Source of the DNA: Gilvimarinus algae | Lineage (GTDB): Bacteria > Pseudomonadota > Gammaproteobacteria > Pseudomonadales > Cellvibrionaceae | NCBI RefSeq assembly: GCF_030518215.1 | Contig: NZ_JAULRT010000062.1 | Coordinates: forward strand, 62,001 to 126,000 | Length of the DNA stretch: 64,000 nt | Reading direction: 5' to 3' | Part shown: positions 7,141-14,908 of the stretch, one piece after another | How the letters are laid out: each line of letters starts with the position of its first letter | How positions within the stretch are numbered: position 1 is the stretch's first letter | The notes under the pieces: model-generated | Databases searched by the model: none | What the model saw: the letters and a program-made list of their open reading frames with translations, nothing else | What the model was told of the DNA's origin: nothing | Position numbers and translations under genes: made by a program

Positions 7141-8636
7141 GCGCCTTGCGCAAGTTGAGTAAAACAGGTGTGCCAAGCCGGCCGTGGATACTGGTCTTGT
7201 TGGCTGTGGTTGTCTTTTTTTCTATCAGCATGGCGGCAGCCTATCGCTCCATTGGCTTGATGCATGAGAATAACCAGAGCACCAATACCACTTTGGAGGT
7301 CATGAGTCTTATTAAGGACTTGCGCACCGCCTTGCTCAAAGCTGAAAGTGGCCAACGCGGTTATTTACTCACCTCAGATGGCCAGTATTTGGAGCCCTAT
7401 CACCAATCTCTGTCGAGCATTGATCAACTGTTAACCGCGCTGACGAGCAGTTCTACCGAACTGGACATTCAGCGCGAGCGCTTTGCCACTTTAGAAAGCC
7501 TGATTCGGCAAAAAGTCGACGAAATGCAGGACACTGTCAGGATGATGCACGAGGATCGTCGTGCTGAGGCCGTCAATGTCGTGCGCACGGACGTAGGCGT
7601 TGCACTGATGCGCGACATCAGTGAGCTGATAGCGCAAATGGAAAATGACGAAAAAATGCTCCTCTACAAGAGCCGCTTGCGTGCTCAGGAGGATCGTCAG
7701 TTTATCCTCAATGCGCTGCTTGCCACCAATACTCTAGGCCTTATACTGTCTCTCGCCGTGTACATTGCGGTGTTTCGTCATACGCGCCGCGAGTCGCGCC
7801 TGTACGAAACCATCGAACGAGCCAACAACGAGCTGGAAGAGAAGGTGCAGGAGCGGACTCTGGCACTGCAACAGTACTCCGAGGAGTTGCAGCGCAGTAA
7901 CCGCGAGCTGGAAGAGTTTGCCTTTGTTGCCTCCCACGATTTGCAGGAGCCTCTAAGGAAAATTCGCGCTTTCGGTGACCGGTTGCAGCAAAAATACAGC
8001 AGTGAACTGGGCGAGCGCGGCGCCGACTATGTTGATCGTATGCATGCCGCCTCCGAGCGGATGTCGCATCTGATCGACGACCTGTTGAGTTTTTCCCGCG
8101 TCACCACCCAGCAAAAACCGTTTGAAAAAGTGGATTTGAACGCCGTGGTTGCCAAGGTGCGAGAGGACCTTGAGTACGCGATTGAAGATGCCGGTGCCGA
8201 GGTTACGGTGGAGCCTCTGCCTGAGATTGATGCGGATGCCTCACAACTGGGGCAGGTGTTTATGAATTTGATTGGCAACAGCATCAAGTTTCGCCGTGAA
8301 GGCGTTCCCCCGCGCATCAGTGTGCGCGCGGAGGTGGGTGAGCACTGCGCCGTGGATGGGGATTACACCCCTGAAGACTGCGAATGGTGCTGTTTGTATT
8401 TTAAAGACAATGGTATTGGTTTTGAGGCTCAGTATGTTGAAAAAGTCTTTAATCTTTTTCAGCGGCTGCACGGCAGGGATGAGTACGCCGGCACGGGGAT
8501 TGGTCTCGCCCTTTGCCGAAAAATCGTTGAGCGTCACGGGGGGAAGATTGAGGCTCACAGTGTTCCGGGGGAAGGGTCTGAGTTTGTGATCAGATTACCG
8601 CTACAACAATCGAGTATGGACTCCTTTGAGGAATAA
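7137..8636 (+). CDS. CHASE3-domain sensor histidine kinase
   Basis: 499 residues. Membrane helix at about 18-38, extracytoplasmic CHASE3-like helical sensor (about 45-190, with the E-S-G-Q-R-G-Y-L-L-T signature near residue 72), second helix at about 195-218, a coiled coil, HisKA with H267 in SHDLQEPLRK, and HATPase_c with N-box NLIGNSIKFR and GTGIGLALC. The SHDLQEPL H-box is the phytochrome-like type that normally pairs with small Rcp1 receivers, and one follows four bases downstream. The GTG start overlaps the previous stop. The signal sensed is unknown. Confidence 0.92.
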   Translation: MSALRKLSKTGVPSRPWILVLLAVVVFFSISMAAAYRSIGLMHENNQSTNTTLEVMSLIKDLRTALLKAESGQRGYLLTSDGQYLEPYHQSLSSIDQLLTALTSSSTELDIQRERFATLESLIRQKVDEMQDTVRMMHEDRRAEAVNVVRTDVGVALMRDISELIAQMENDEKMLLYKSRLRAQEDRQFILNALLATNTLGLILSLAVYIAVFRHTRRESRLYETIERANNELEEKVQERTLALQQYSEELQRSNRELEEFAFVASHDLQEPLRKIRAFGDRLQQKYSSELGERGADYVDRMHAASERMSHLIDDLLSFSRVTTQQKPFEKVDLNAVVAKVREDLEYAIEDAGAEVTVEPLPEIDADASQLGQVFMNLIGNSIKFRREGVPPRISVRAEVGEHCAVDGDYTPEDCEWCCLYFKDNGIGFEAQYVEKVFNLFQRLHGRDEYAGTGIGLALCRKIVERHGGKIEAHSVPGEGSEFVIRLPLQQSSMDSFEE

Positions 8637-8639
8637 ATA

Positions 8640-9083
8640 ATGAATGCGGAAAAGAAAACACTGATTATATTAATGGCTGACGACGATGCCGATGATCGTA
8701 TGTTGGCCGAAGAGGCGTTGATAGAAAGCCGGGTGCTGAACGAGCTGCATTTTGCTGAAGACGGCGTGCAGTTGATGGAGTATCTGCGCGGTGACGGTGT
8801 GTATGCCGACCGTGAAAAGTATCCGTTGCCGGGTTTGATCTTGCTGGATCTCAACATGCCGAAAATGGACGGCCGCGAGGCTCTGGCGGAGCTTAAAAAA
8901 GATCCGGTGCTAAAACGTATACCGGTGGTGATTTTAACCACCTCCAAGGCCGAGGAGGATATGCTTCGAGGCTATGATCTGGGTGCGGCATCTTACATTA
9001 CTAAGCCTGTAACGTTTGATGTGCTTGTGGAATTGATGCGCACTCTGGGGAAGTATTGGGTTGAGTTTGTCGAACTACCATAG
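8640..9083 (+). CDS. Rcp1-like single-domain response regulator
   Basis: 147 residues, receiver only. Acidic pocket D14-D16, phospho-acceptor D70 in LLDLNMPKMDG, a T-T-S switch region and a conserved K in ITKPVTF. The insertion between strands 2 and 3 (L-R-G-D-G-V-Y-A-D) is typical of Rcp1-type partners of phytochrome-like kinases. No DNA-binding domain is present, so it must pass or hold phosphate. It starts four bases after the CHASE3 kinase stop, which argues for a dedicated pair. Confidence 0.9.
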   Translation: MNAEKKTLIILMADDDADDRMLAEEALIESRVLNELHFAEDGVQLMEYLRGDGVYADREKYPLPGLILLDLNMPKMDGREALAELKKDPVLKRIPVVILTTSKAEEDMLRGYDLGAASYITKPVTFDVLVELMRTLGKYWVEFVELP

Positions 9084-9096
9084 ACGATCACAGACG

Positions 9097-11022
9097 ATGC
9101 AAGACGTAAAGCTGCTGATTGTCGACGACGACGAGGACGATTTTCTCCTCGCGCGCGACTTGCTGGATGAAATCACGCGCGGCCCCTATGTGTTGGACTG
9201 GGCGTCTTCATACGAGCAAGGCCGGCAGCAGCTTGCGACCAATGCCCATGACTTGTGTCTTATGGACTATAAGCTCGGCGCGCGCGACGGCATTGAGCTT
9301 TTGCGCGAGGCGCCGGAGCTCGGTTATACCGGCCCGATCATTTTGCTCACGGGTATGCACCAGGGCGAAGTGGATATGCAGGCCCTGCAGGCCGGTGCAG
9401 TGGACTATTTGGTCAAGGCCAGCCTTACCGCCGAGCAGCTTGCCAGGTCTATTCGCTATGCACTGGCGCGCCGTGAAATGGAGCGAGAAAGGGTAGAGCG
9501 ACTCAGGGCTGAGGCCGAGAACCGCTCTAAAAGCGAATTTCTCGCCCATTTAAGTCATGAGCTGCGCACACCGCTGTCAGCCATTCTCGGCTTTACCGAA
9601 TTGATGATTAACACCAATAAAGACGTGGAATCCCTTGCGCATTTGCGGGTGGTACATCGCAACGGTAAGCACCTGCTCGGCCTGCTCAACGACATTCTCG
9701 ACTTGTCAAAAATTGAGGCGGGTAAGCTGGAGCTGGAAATTCAGCCGGTGTTTTTATCGTCTTTCTTGACGGACGTTTATTTTCTGATGCACGGCGCCGC
9801 CATTGATAAAAGCCTGAGGCTGCGTCTGGATGCCCCCGAACCCTTGCCGCGCAAGATCTTTACCGACCCCACCCGCCTGCGTCAGGTGTTGTTGAACCTG
9901 TTGGGCAATGCCATCAAGTTTACTGAACGCGGAGAAGTGAGCCTCAAGGTGGAAGAGGTGTCGGTCGGTGGACGTCCTCAGCTGCAGTTTACGGTGAGCG
10001 ATTCCGGTATCGGCATTCGCCAGGAGTCTCTGGAGACAATTTTCCAGCCCTTTGTGCAATCAAGTGATTCCTACTCGGAGCCACGCGCCGGCACGGGGCT
10101 CGGACTCGCCATCAGCCGCCAGTTGGTCAACCGCCTGGGCGGGGATATTGCCGTACACAGCGAACCAGGCAAGGGCAGCCAGTTCTGTTTTTCGATTGAC
10201 GTGGGGGATTTGGCCGAGGTCGAGCGCCGGGTGTTCTCCATGGAATTTGACGTGAACAGAACTGCGAAAGCCACCGTGCCCCAGCTGAACGGGCGGGTAC
10301 TGGTGGTGGACGACCTGCGCGATATTCGTATGCTGATCGGGCATTTCGTCCAACAGGCGGGCCTCGAGGTTTCCTACGCCCGCAACGGCGAGGAGGCGCT
10401 GCGCCTACTCACCATGGATAACCCTGAGCAAAAACCGTTTGATATCGTGCTCATGGATATTCATATGCCCGTGATGGACGGACACGAGGCGGCCCAGGCT
10501 CTGCGGGCCCAAGGCTTTGCCCAGCCGCTTATCGCCCTCACGGCTGCGCACATGAAAGGCGATATGAACAAGTGCCTCGAATCGGGTTTTACCGCTTATC
10601 TGAGCAAGCCTGTGGACCAGAATCGGTTGCATGTCGCTCTGGCCCGCTATTTGACTGACAGCGCCGGTGACAGTGAGGAGGCCGGGGCAGCCAAGAGCAT
10701 TCTGGTAGTGGATGATGATCCCGATGCGCTTAATGCGACCGCCAGCTTGTTGGAAATGCTGAATTGGCAAGTCACCACCGCTGCCGATGGTCAGTCTGCC
10801 TTGCACACTATTGAGCAGGCTCAGCCGTCGCTGGTGCTGACGGACCTTAACTTGCCGGACATCAATGGTTATGCGCTAGCCGAGCAATGCCACACACTGA
10901 GCCCGGCCACGCGGGTTGTGGTGCTCAGTGGCGAGCCTTTGGATGGCGAGCGTGCCTTTGCGGCGGGTATTGAATCCGGGTTGCTCAAGCCCGTGTCTCT
11001 CAGCGATTTACAGGCACTTTGA
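9097..11022 (+). CDS. Hybrid histidine kinase REC-HisKA-HATPase-REC-REC
   Basis: 641 residues, no membrane segment. REC1 (about 4-120, D57), coiled coil, HisKA with H154 in LSHELRTPLS, HATPase_c (about 260-370, with GTGLGLAIS), REC2 (about 396-510, D454 in MDIHMPVMDG) and REC3 (about 528-640, D583 in TDLNLPDING). Three receivers around one cytoplasmic kinase suggest signal integration. It probably takes phosphate or control from the upstream kinase through REC1. The ATG at 9097 is preferred; a TTG at 9061 would overlap the Rcp1-like gene by 23 bases. Last gene of the signalling operon. Confidence 0.9.
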   Translation: MQDVKLLIVDDDEDDFLLARDLLDEITRGPYVLDWASSYEQGRQQLATNAHDLCLMDYKLGARDGIELLREAPELGYTGPIILLTGMHQGEVDMQALQAGAVDYLVKASLTAEQLARSIRYALARREMERERVERLRAEAENRSKSEFLAHLSHELRTPLSAILGFTELMINTNKDVESLAHLRVVHRNGKHLLGLLNDILDLSKIEAGKLELEIQPVFLSSFLTDVYFLMHGAAIDKSLRLRLDAPEPLPRKIFTDPTRLRQVLLNLLGNAIKFTERGEVSLKVEEVSVGGRPQLQFTVSDSGIGIRQESLETIFQPFVQSSDSYSEPRAGTGLGLAISRQLVNRLGGDIAVHSEPGKGSQFCFSIDVGDLAEVERRVFSMEFDVNRTAKATVPQLNGRVLVVDDLRDIRMLIGHFVQQAGLEVSYARNGEEALRLLTMDNPEQKPFDIVLMDIHMPVMDGHEAAQALRAQGFAQPLIALTAAHMKGDMNKCLESGFTAYLSKPVDQNRLHVALARYLTDSAGDSEEAGAAKSILVVDDDPDALNATASLLEMLNWQVTTAADGQSALHTIEQAQPSLVLTDLNLPDINGYALAEQCHTLSPATRVVVLSGEPLDGERAFAAGIESGLLKPVSLSDLQAL

Positions 11023-11206
11023 GGGCCGCTGCCGCGCTGTGTAAGTTTTGCATCTGTTTCTACGCGCATTGTAACTTTCACTGCCAGGCGCGGGGCTGGC
11101 GCTCTCGATGTTCTTGCCGGTGCAAAGTGCGTGAAAATAAAATTATCCAGCTAAATCAATGGCTTAAATTTATGTTTCTGGGCTTTCTGTCGCTCCTTCA
11201 TAAAAC

Positions 11207-11222
11207 TGGCACACTTTACGCT
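11207..11222 (+). promoter_or_regulatory. Predicted sigma-54 promoter of the acidic lipoprotein gene
   Basis: TGGCACACTTTACGCT has an exact TGGCAC and correctly spaced GC; the -12 box is ACGC instead of TTGC. A TATAGT hexamer at 11222-11227 overlaps it and could be a sigma-70 -10 box, but no good -35 box is seen. The leader would be about 78 bases. Confidence 0.5.
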
Positions 11223-11310
11223 ATAGTCTTTATGCAAACAAAAGTCGCCGACGCTGAGCGGGCGGAGACACAATAGAGCAAGTAACAACATTTAAGGTAA
11301 GGAGCTTGTT

Positions 11311-11517
11311 ATGGACATTTTGAAGCGTATTGCACTGGTAATGATGTTTGCACTGCCGTTGATGGCGTGTGAAAACAACGATGGAGCCGCCGAGGAGTTC
11401 GGTGAGAAAGTCGACAATGCGGTGGATAATACCCGCGATGCCATGGACGATGCGGCCGACGAAGTATCGGACGGCGTTGAAGATGCCTGTGAGGAAGTGT
11501 CTGACGAGAACTGCTAA
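11311..11517 (+). CDS. Small acidic lipoprotein
   Basis: 68 residues. A lipoprotein signal (MDILKRIALVMMFALP) ends in the lipobox L-M-A-C with C20. The mature part is strongly acidic (Asp and Glu make up over a third) with repeats of the type VDNAVDNTRDAMDDAADEV, which predict one amphipathic helix, and ends in two more Cys. This resembles entericidin-sized or YqjD-like stress lipoproteins, but no family is recognised. A GGTAAGGAG ribosome site precedes it and a strong terminator follows. The sigma-54-type promoter suggests control by the upstream cassette. Confidence 0.75.
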   Translation: MDILKRIALVMMFALPLMACENNDGAAEEFGEKVDNAVDNTRDAMDDAADEVSDGVEDACEEVSDENC

Positions 11518-11533
11518 GTTCGGTCCCCCTCGC

Positions 11534-11563
11534 AAAAGCGGCCCTAAGGGGCCGCTTTTTTTT
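11534..11563 (+). terminator. Rho-independent terminator after the lipoprotein gene
   Basis: GCGGCCC-TAAG-GGGCCGC forms a seven-base-pair GC stem (11538-11555) followed by eight T residues, 20 bases after the stop codon. Four A residues precede the stem. Confidence 0.9.
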
Positions 11564-11696
11564 GTGGTTTGCAGCCTTTCTGGTGGCGCCAGTCACCGCA
11601 GAGCCCATAACAAGTTTGGGTTCACTTTAATCATTATGTATTTTTGCCTAAGCCCTGATTAGACTGTATGGGTTAACTCAGCAGAGGATTGGGATA

Positions 11697-13166
11697 ATGC
11701 TCAAAGGAATCACCTGGATCGGGTTACTACTGCTGCTTGTGTCGCTGGGCGCGACGTCTTCATTGCAAGCCGCTCCCGTGGAAGTCAACTTCGGCGACAG
11801 TTCGTCTTCTTCGAGCGCTGCCTCTGAGTGCGAGGGAGAGTCGTGCGAAGCGGCCTCATCGAGCGAGGCGTCGAGCTTGCCAGTGGGCCTGGATGTCAGC
11901 CAGGTCCTTGATGTGGCTGAGGTAACTCAAAGCTGGGAGGCGCATGTGAACGCCATGCTCTCGCGTTTTGGTTTTGATGCCAGCTGGTCTGCCAAAGCCT
12001 TTGTCAGCGCCATTGCCGTGGTGATTTCTCTGACATTGATCGTTCTAATCAAGCTGGCGACGCGCCGCCTTAAACGGCGACTGGCTAACGCCAAAACCCG
12101 CTTGCGCATCAGCCAGAAGCGTCTCGGTGTTTATCATCGACTGGCCAATTTTATCCTGATCACTTTTGTTCTGATTTTTACCTTGATTTCACTCTTTGTT
12201 GTCTGGTGGGGCGTGGAGAGCGACGCGGGCTTTGTTTCCACGGCTTCAGGATGGCTGGTGAGCTTTTTGAGCTTTACCATCGCACTGATGCTCACAGTGG
12301 CCATCTTTGAGTTGATTACCGCAGCGCTCGAGCGCTATTTCTACCGCCTCTCGCAAAGAGGCAGTCCCCGAATCAATACACTTTTGCCCATTGCCCGCAA
12401 CATCCTCTATGGCACCTTGCTGGTGATTCTGGGTATCACGGTGATTTCAGAACTGGGCGTGGATGTAACCCCTTTGCTGGCCGGCGCCGGTGTGATCGGT
12501 GTGGCCGTTGGCTTTGGCGCCCAGGCATTGATCAAAGATGTACTCAACGGCTTTATTGTGATCGTCGAGGATCTGATTCAGGTGGGCGATGTGGCTGCCG
12601 TGGGCGGCAAAACCGGTTTGGTGGAAAAAATTACCCTGCGCAAAGTGCAGTTGCGGGATCTGGATGGTCGCGTTTACACCGTTCCCTTCAGTGAAATTTC
12701 GGTGGTCGAGAACTACACCAAAGAGTTCAGCTACTACATGTTTGATGTCGGTGTGGCTTATCGCGAAGACCCCGATGAAGTCATCGCTGTACTGCAGGAG
12801 ATCGGCGAGCAAATGCAGGCGGATGATGAATATGCCGATCTGATCCTCGAGCCCATAGAAGTGCTGGGCGTCGATAAGTTTGCCGACAGTGCCGTAGTGA
12901 TTAAAGCGCGGATCAAAACCCGTCCGATCAAACAGTGGCTGGTCGGGCGTGAATTCAACCGTCGGATGAAGTATGTCTTCGATGAGCGCAATATTGAGAT
13001 TCCGTTTCCTCATCAAACGCTGTACTTCGGCGAAGACAAGGACGGCAGTGCACCACCGGCACGGTTGGTGGTGGATAAGCCTGTGGATGAGGCGGCGAAT
13101 GACACAGATAAAGCGAAGGACGATCAAGCGCCGGCCGAACAACAAGAGGGTGATAAGCCGGATTGA
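11697..13166 (+). CDS. MscS-family mechanosensitive channel with Ser-rich N-terminus
   Basis: 489 residues. A signal-like first helix is followed by a Ser/Glu/Cys-rich periplasmic stretch (about 38-60). Membrane helices lie near 105-125, 155-178, 190-215 and 240-260, then comes the MscS pore and beta domain with a glycine/alanine-rich pore helix (G-A-G-V-I-G-V-A-V-G-F-G-A-Q near 262-276). The C-terminal tail is long, acidic and probably disordered (from about residue 455). Such channels release solutes on osmotic downshift, which fits the BON/ferritin/YqjD neighbourhood. The ATG at 11697 follows GAGGATTGGGATA. Confidence 0.92.
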   Translation: MLKGITWIGLLLLLVSLGATSSLQAAPVEVNFGDSSSSSSAASECEGESCEAASSSEASSLPVGLDVSQVLDVAEVTQSWEAHVNAMLSRFGFDASWSAKAFVSAIAVVISLTLIVLIKLATRRLKRRLANAKTRLRISQKRLGVYHRLANFILITFVLIFTLISLFVVWWGVESDAGFVSTASGWLVSFLSFTIALMLTVAIFELITAALERYFYRLSQRGSPRINTLLPIARNILYGTLLVILGITVISELGVDVTPLLAGAGVIGVAVGFGAQALIKDVLNGFIVIVEDLIQVGDVAAVGGKTGLVEKITLRKVQLRDLDGRVYTVPFSEISVVENYTKEFSYYMFDVGVAYREDPDEVIAVLQEIGEQMQADDEYADLILEPIEVLGVDKFADSAVVIKARIKTRPIKQWLVGREFNRRMKYVFDERNIEIPFPHQTLYFGEDKDGSAPPARLVVDKPVDEAANDTDKAKDDQAPAEQQEGDKPD

Positions 13167-13175
13167 CGACGCTGT

Positions 13176-14741
13176 TCAAACCAGCTCTTGCGCTAAGCGC
13201 TGCAAAGCGCCGCTCTCCTGCCAGGCACTGCCGTCGGGTAACCGGTAGCGGTCGAGACCGGCCTGAGAGTAGTCAACGCCTACGCCTGGGGTGTTGTCCA
13301 GCCGATAGCGGCCCTTGGTGATGATGGCTGGGTTGTTGAAAATGCCTTCGTGAACACTGCGCTCGGGTTCGGCGACATACTCCAGAATATCGGGCGCTGC
13401 CCCGGCTGAGGCGGTACCGAAAAGCGCTAGATTGATGGCCTGAATATGGCGCACACCTTCGCACAAACCGATACCCCCTGCATGGGGGCAAAGGCGCACT
13501 TCGTGGCCTTGCTGCCTTGCTTTATGCACAAGCAGCAGTATCGCCAGATTGTCGGCGATGCCTGCGACTCTGCAATAATCCATTTGCAGTACATCAATGG
13601 CGCTGTGCTTTTCGTTTTCAAAGCGCCCCAGGCTGGCGAACAGCAAATCTTTAAATATGGCTGGGTTGCTGCCCTGTTCGCCCGTGGAAATGGGCACTTG
13701 CAGCGGCGGTTCACAGTCGACAAACGCCATCTGTAAACCGTGTTTGATTTGCAGGTGCCCCAGGGCGCTGTGCGGATTGGTGGGCTCTTCGAACCACTGT
13801 ATTTGATAACGCGGGTTGGTTTTGTAGAGGTTTCTCGCCAGCTTGCGAATAAACACCAGAGCGCTTTGCACATCGAACACTTGGTTGCTGTCTACGGCCA
13901 GGGTCATTTTCTGCATGCGCCGATCATGCTCGTCTATGGTGGCAAACACCGCGAGCAGGCGCTCGGTATCGCTGGCGGCGGCGCGCTTGGCCATGTCGTC
14001 GAGTTGGCCGCGCGTGAGCCGGTCTCCCCGGCGGCTTGCGGCGAGGCGCTCGCGTGCAAACTCGGCGCCGACTTTGATTTTGATGTGCGGCCAGAGCTCG
14101 TCGATCAGATGCCGTACCTGCCCGCACAATGCCGGCAGCTCGATCCCGCTCCACCCCGCGGTGTTGTAGGCGAGTAAGCCCTGAGCTAATAGTGCCTGCT
14201 CGCGTTCCGGCAAACCAGCGCGGGCACGCTTGAGCATGGCGCAGGCTTCGGCGGGGCTGAGAACATCGGCAATGGGTTCAAAGTCGATGAGCGAAACCAG
14301 TTGTTCGGGGGTCAATGTCAGCAGTGCTCGCCAGGCAGGCAGCTTGAGGCGCTGGCTCATCAAATCCCACAGGGCATTGATGATGGCCCCGGCCGCCATC
14401 CGCGACATGCCAGCGCTGCCAAGCCAGGCGTAGTCAGAGTCCTGCATTAAGTTTTGCACAAACTGACCAAAACCGTAGCCCTTGTGCAGCGCGGCGATAT
14501 CCAGAGAGCTTTTGAGCAGCGTTCTTTGCGCCATGCGCAGGGTGAGGTCGCACTGTTCTTTCAGTCCACGACCGTTGGTAAAAATGATGCTGTGGCCGAC
14601 AAGGGAGGGATCACTGGTATGTACTCGCAGGTAGACATTGGCATAAACCGGGCCGCCCTGGGCAAGGTTACGCGCATCGGCCCCAAACCCGGTCGGTGGG
14701 GCGGCTACCGGCAACACCTCAACTGCAGTAATGCAAATCAT
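13176..14741 (-). CDS. Enolase-superfamily dehydratase, L-fuconate dehydratase-like with insertions
   Basis: 521 residues, mandelate-racemase/enolase superfamily. It keeps the fuconate-dehydratase landmarks: the paired lysines K221-x-K223, metal ligands D284, E318/E319 and E355, and the general acid/base H420 in CPHAGG. Typical FucD proteins are about 440 residues. Here extra blocks sit at about 228-280, between the KxK strand and the first metal ligand, and at about 338-346 and 371-380. The usual STGEH is STGEQ. No fucose, galactarate or uptake genes lie nearby. Substrate is therefore only a guess among sugar acids. It converges with the MscS gene, nine bases apart. Confidence 0.8.
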   Translation of the reverse strand: MICITAVEVLPVAAPPTGFGADARNLAQGGPVYANVYLRVHTSDPSLVGHSIIFTNGRGLKEQCDLTLRMAQRTLLKSSLDIAALHKGYGFGQFVQNLMQDSDYAWLGSAGMSRMAAGAIINALWDLMSQRLKLPAWRALLTLTPEQLVSLIDFEPIADVLSPAEACAMLKRARAGLPEREQALLAQGLLAYNTAGWSGIELPALCGQVRHLIDELWPHIKIKVGAEFARERLAASRRGDRLTRGQLDDMAKRAAASDTERLLAVFATIDEHDRRMQKMTLAVDSNQVFDVQSALVFIRKLARNLYKTNPRYQIQWFEEPTNPHSALGHLQIKHGLQMAFVDCEPPLQVPISTGEQGSNPAIFKDLLFASLGRFENEKHSAIDVLQMDYCRVAGIADNLAILLLVHKARQQGHEVRLCPHAGGIGLCEGVRHIQAINLALFGTASAGAAPDILEYVAEPERSVHEGIFNNPAIITKGRYRLDNTPGVGVDYSQAGLDRYRLPDGSAWQESGALQRLAQELV

Positions 14742-14908
14742 AACCAGCCTCTGAGTTTATGAGCCCGCGGTCTGTGTGCGTGATACGCACAGCGAATGCC
14801 TATGGATCTGCCGCGCAAAATCTATAAACCTGTGGTGCAGGTGGTATTCTTAGCATAGCAGCTGCGCCGTACCATCGTCGGCCCGGTAAATGTAAACAGG
14901 AGATCTTG

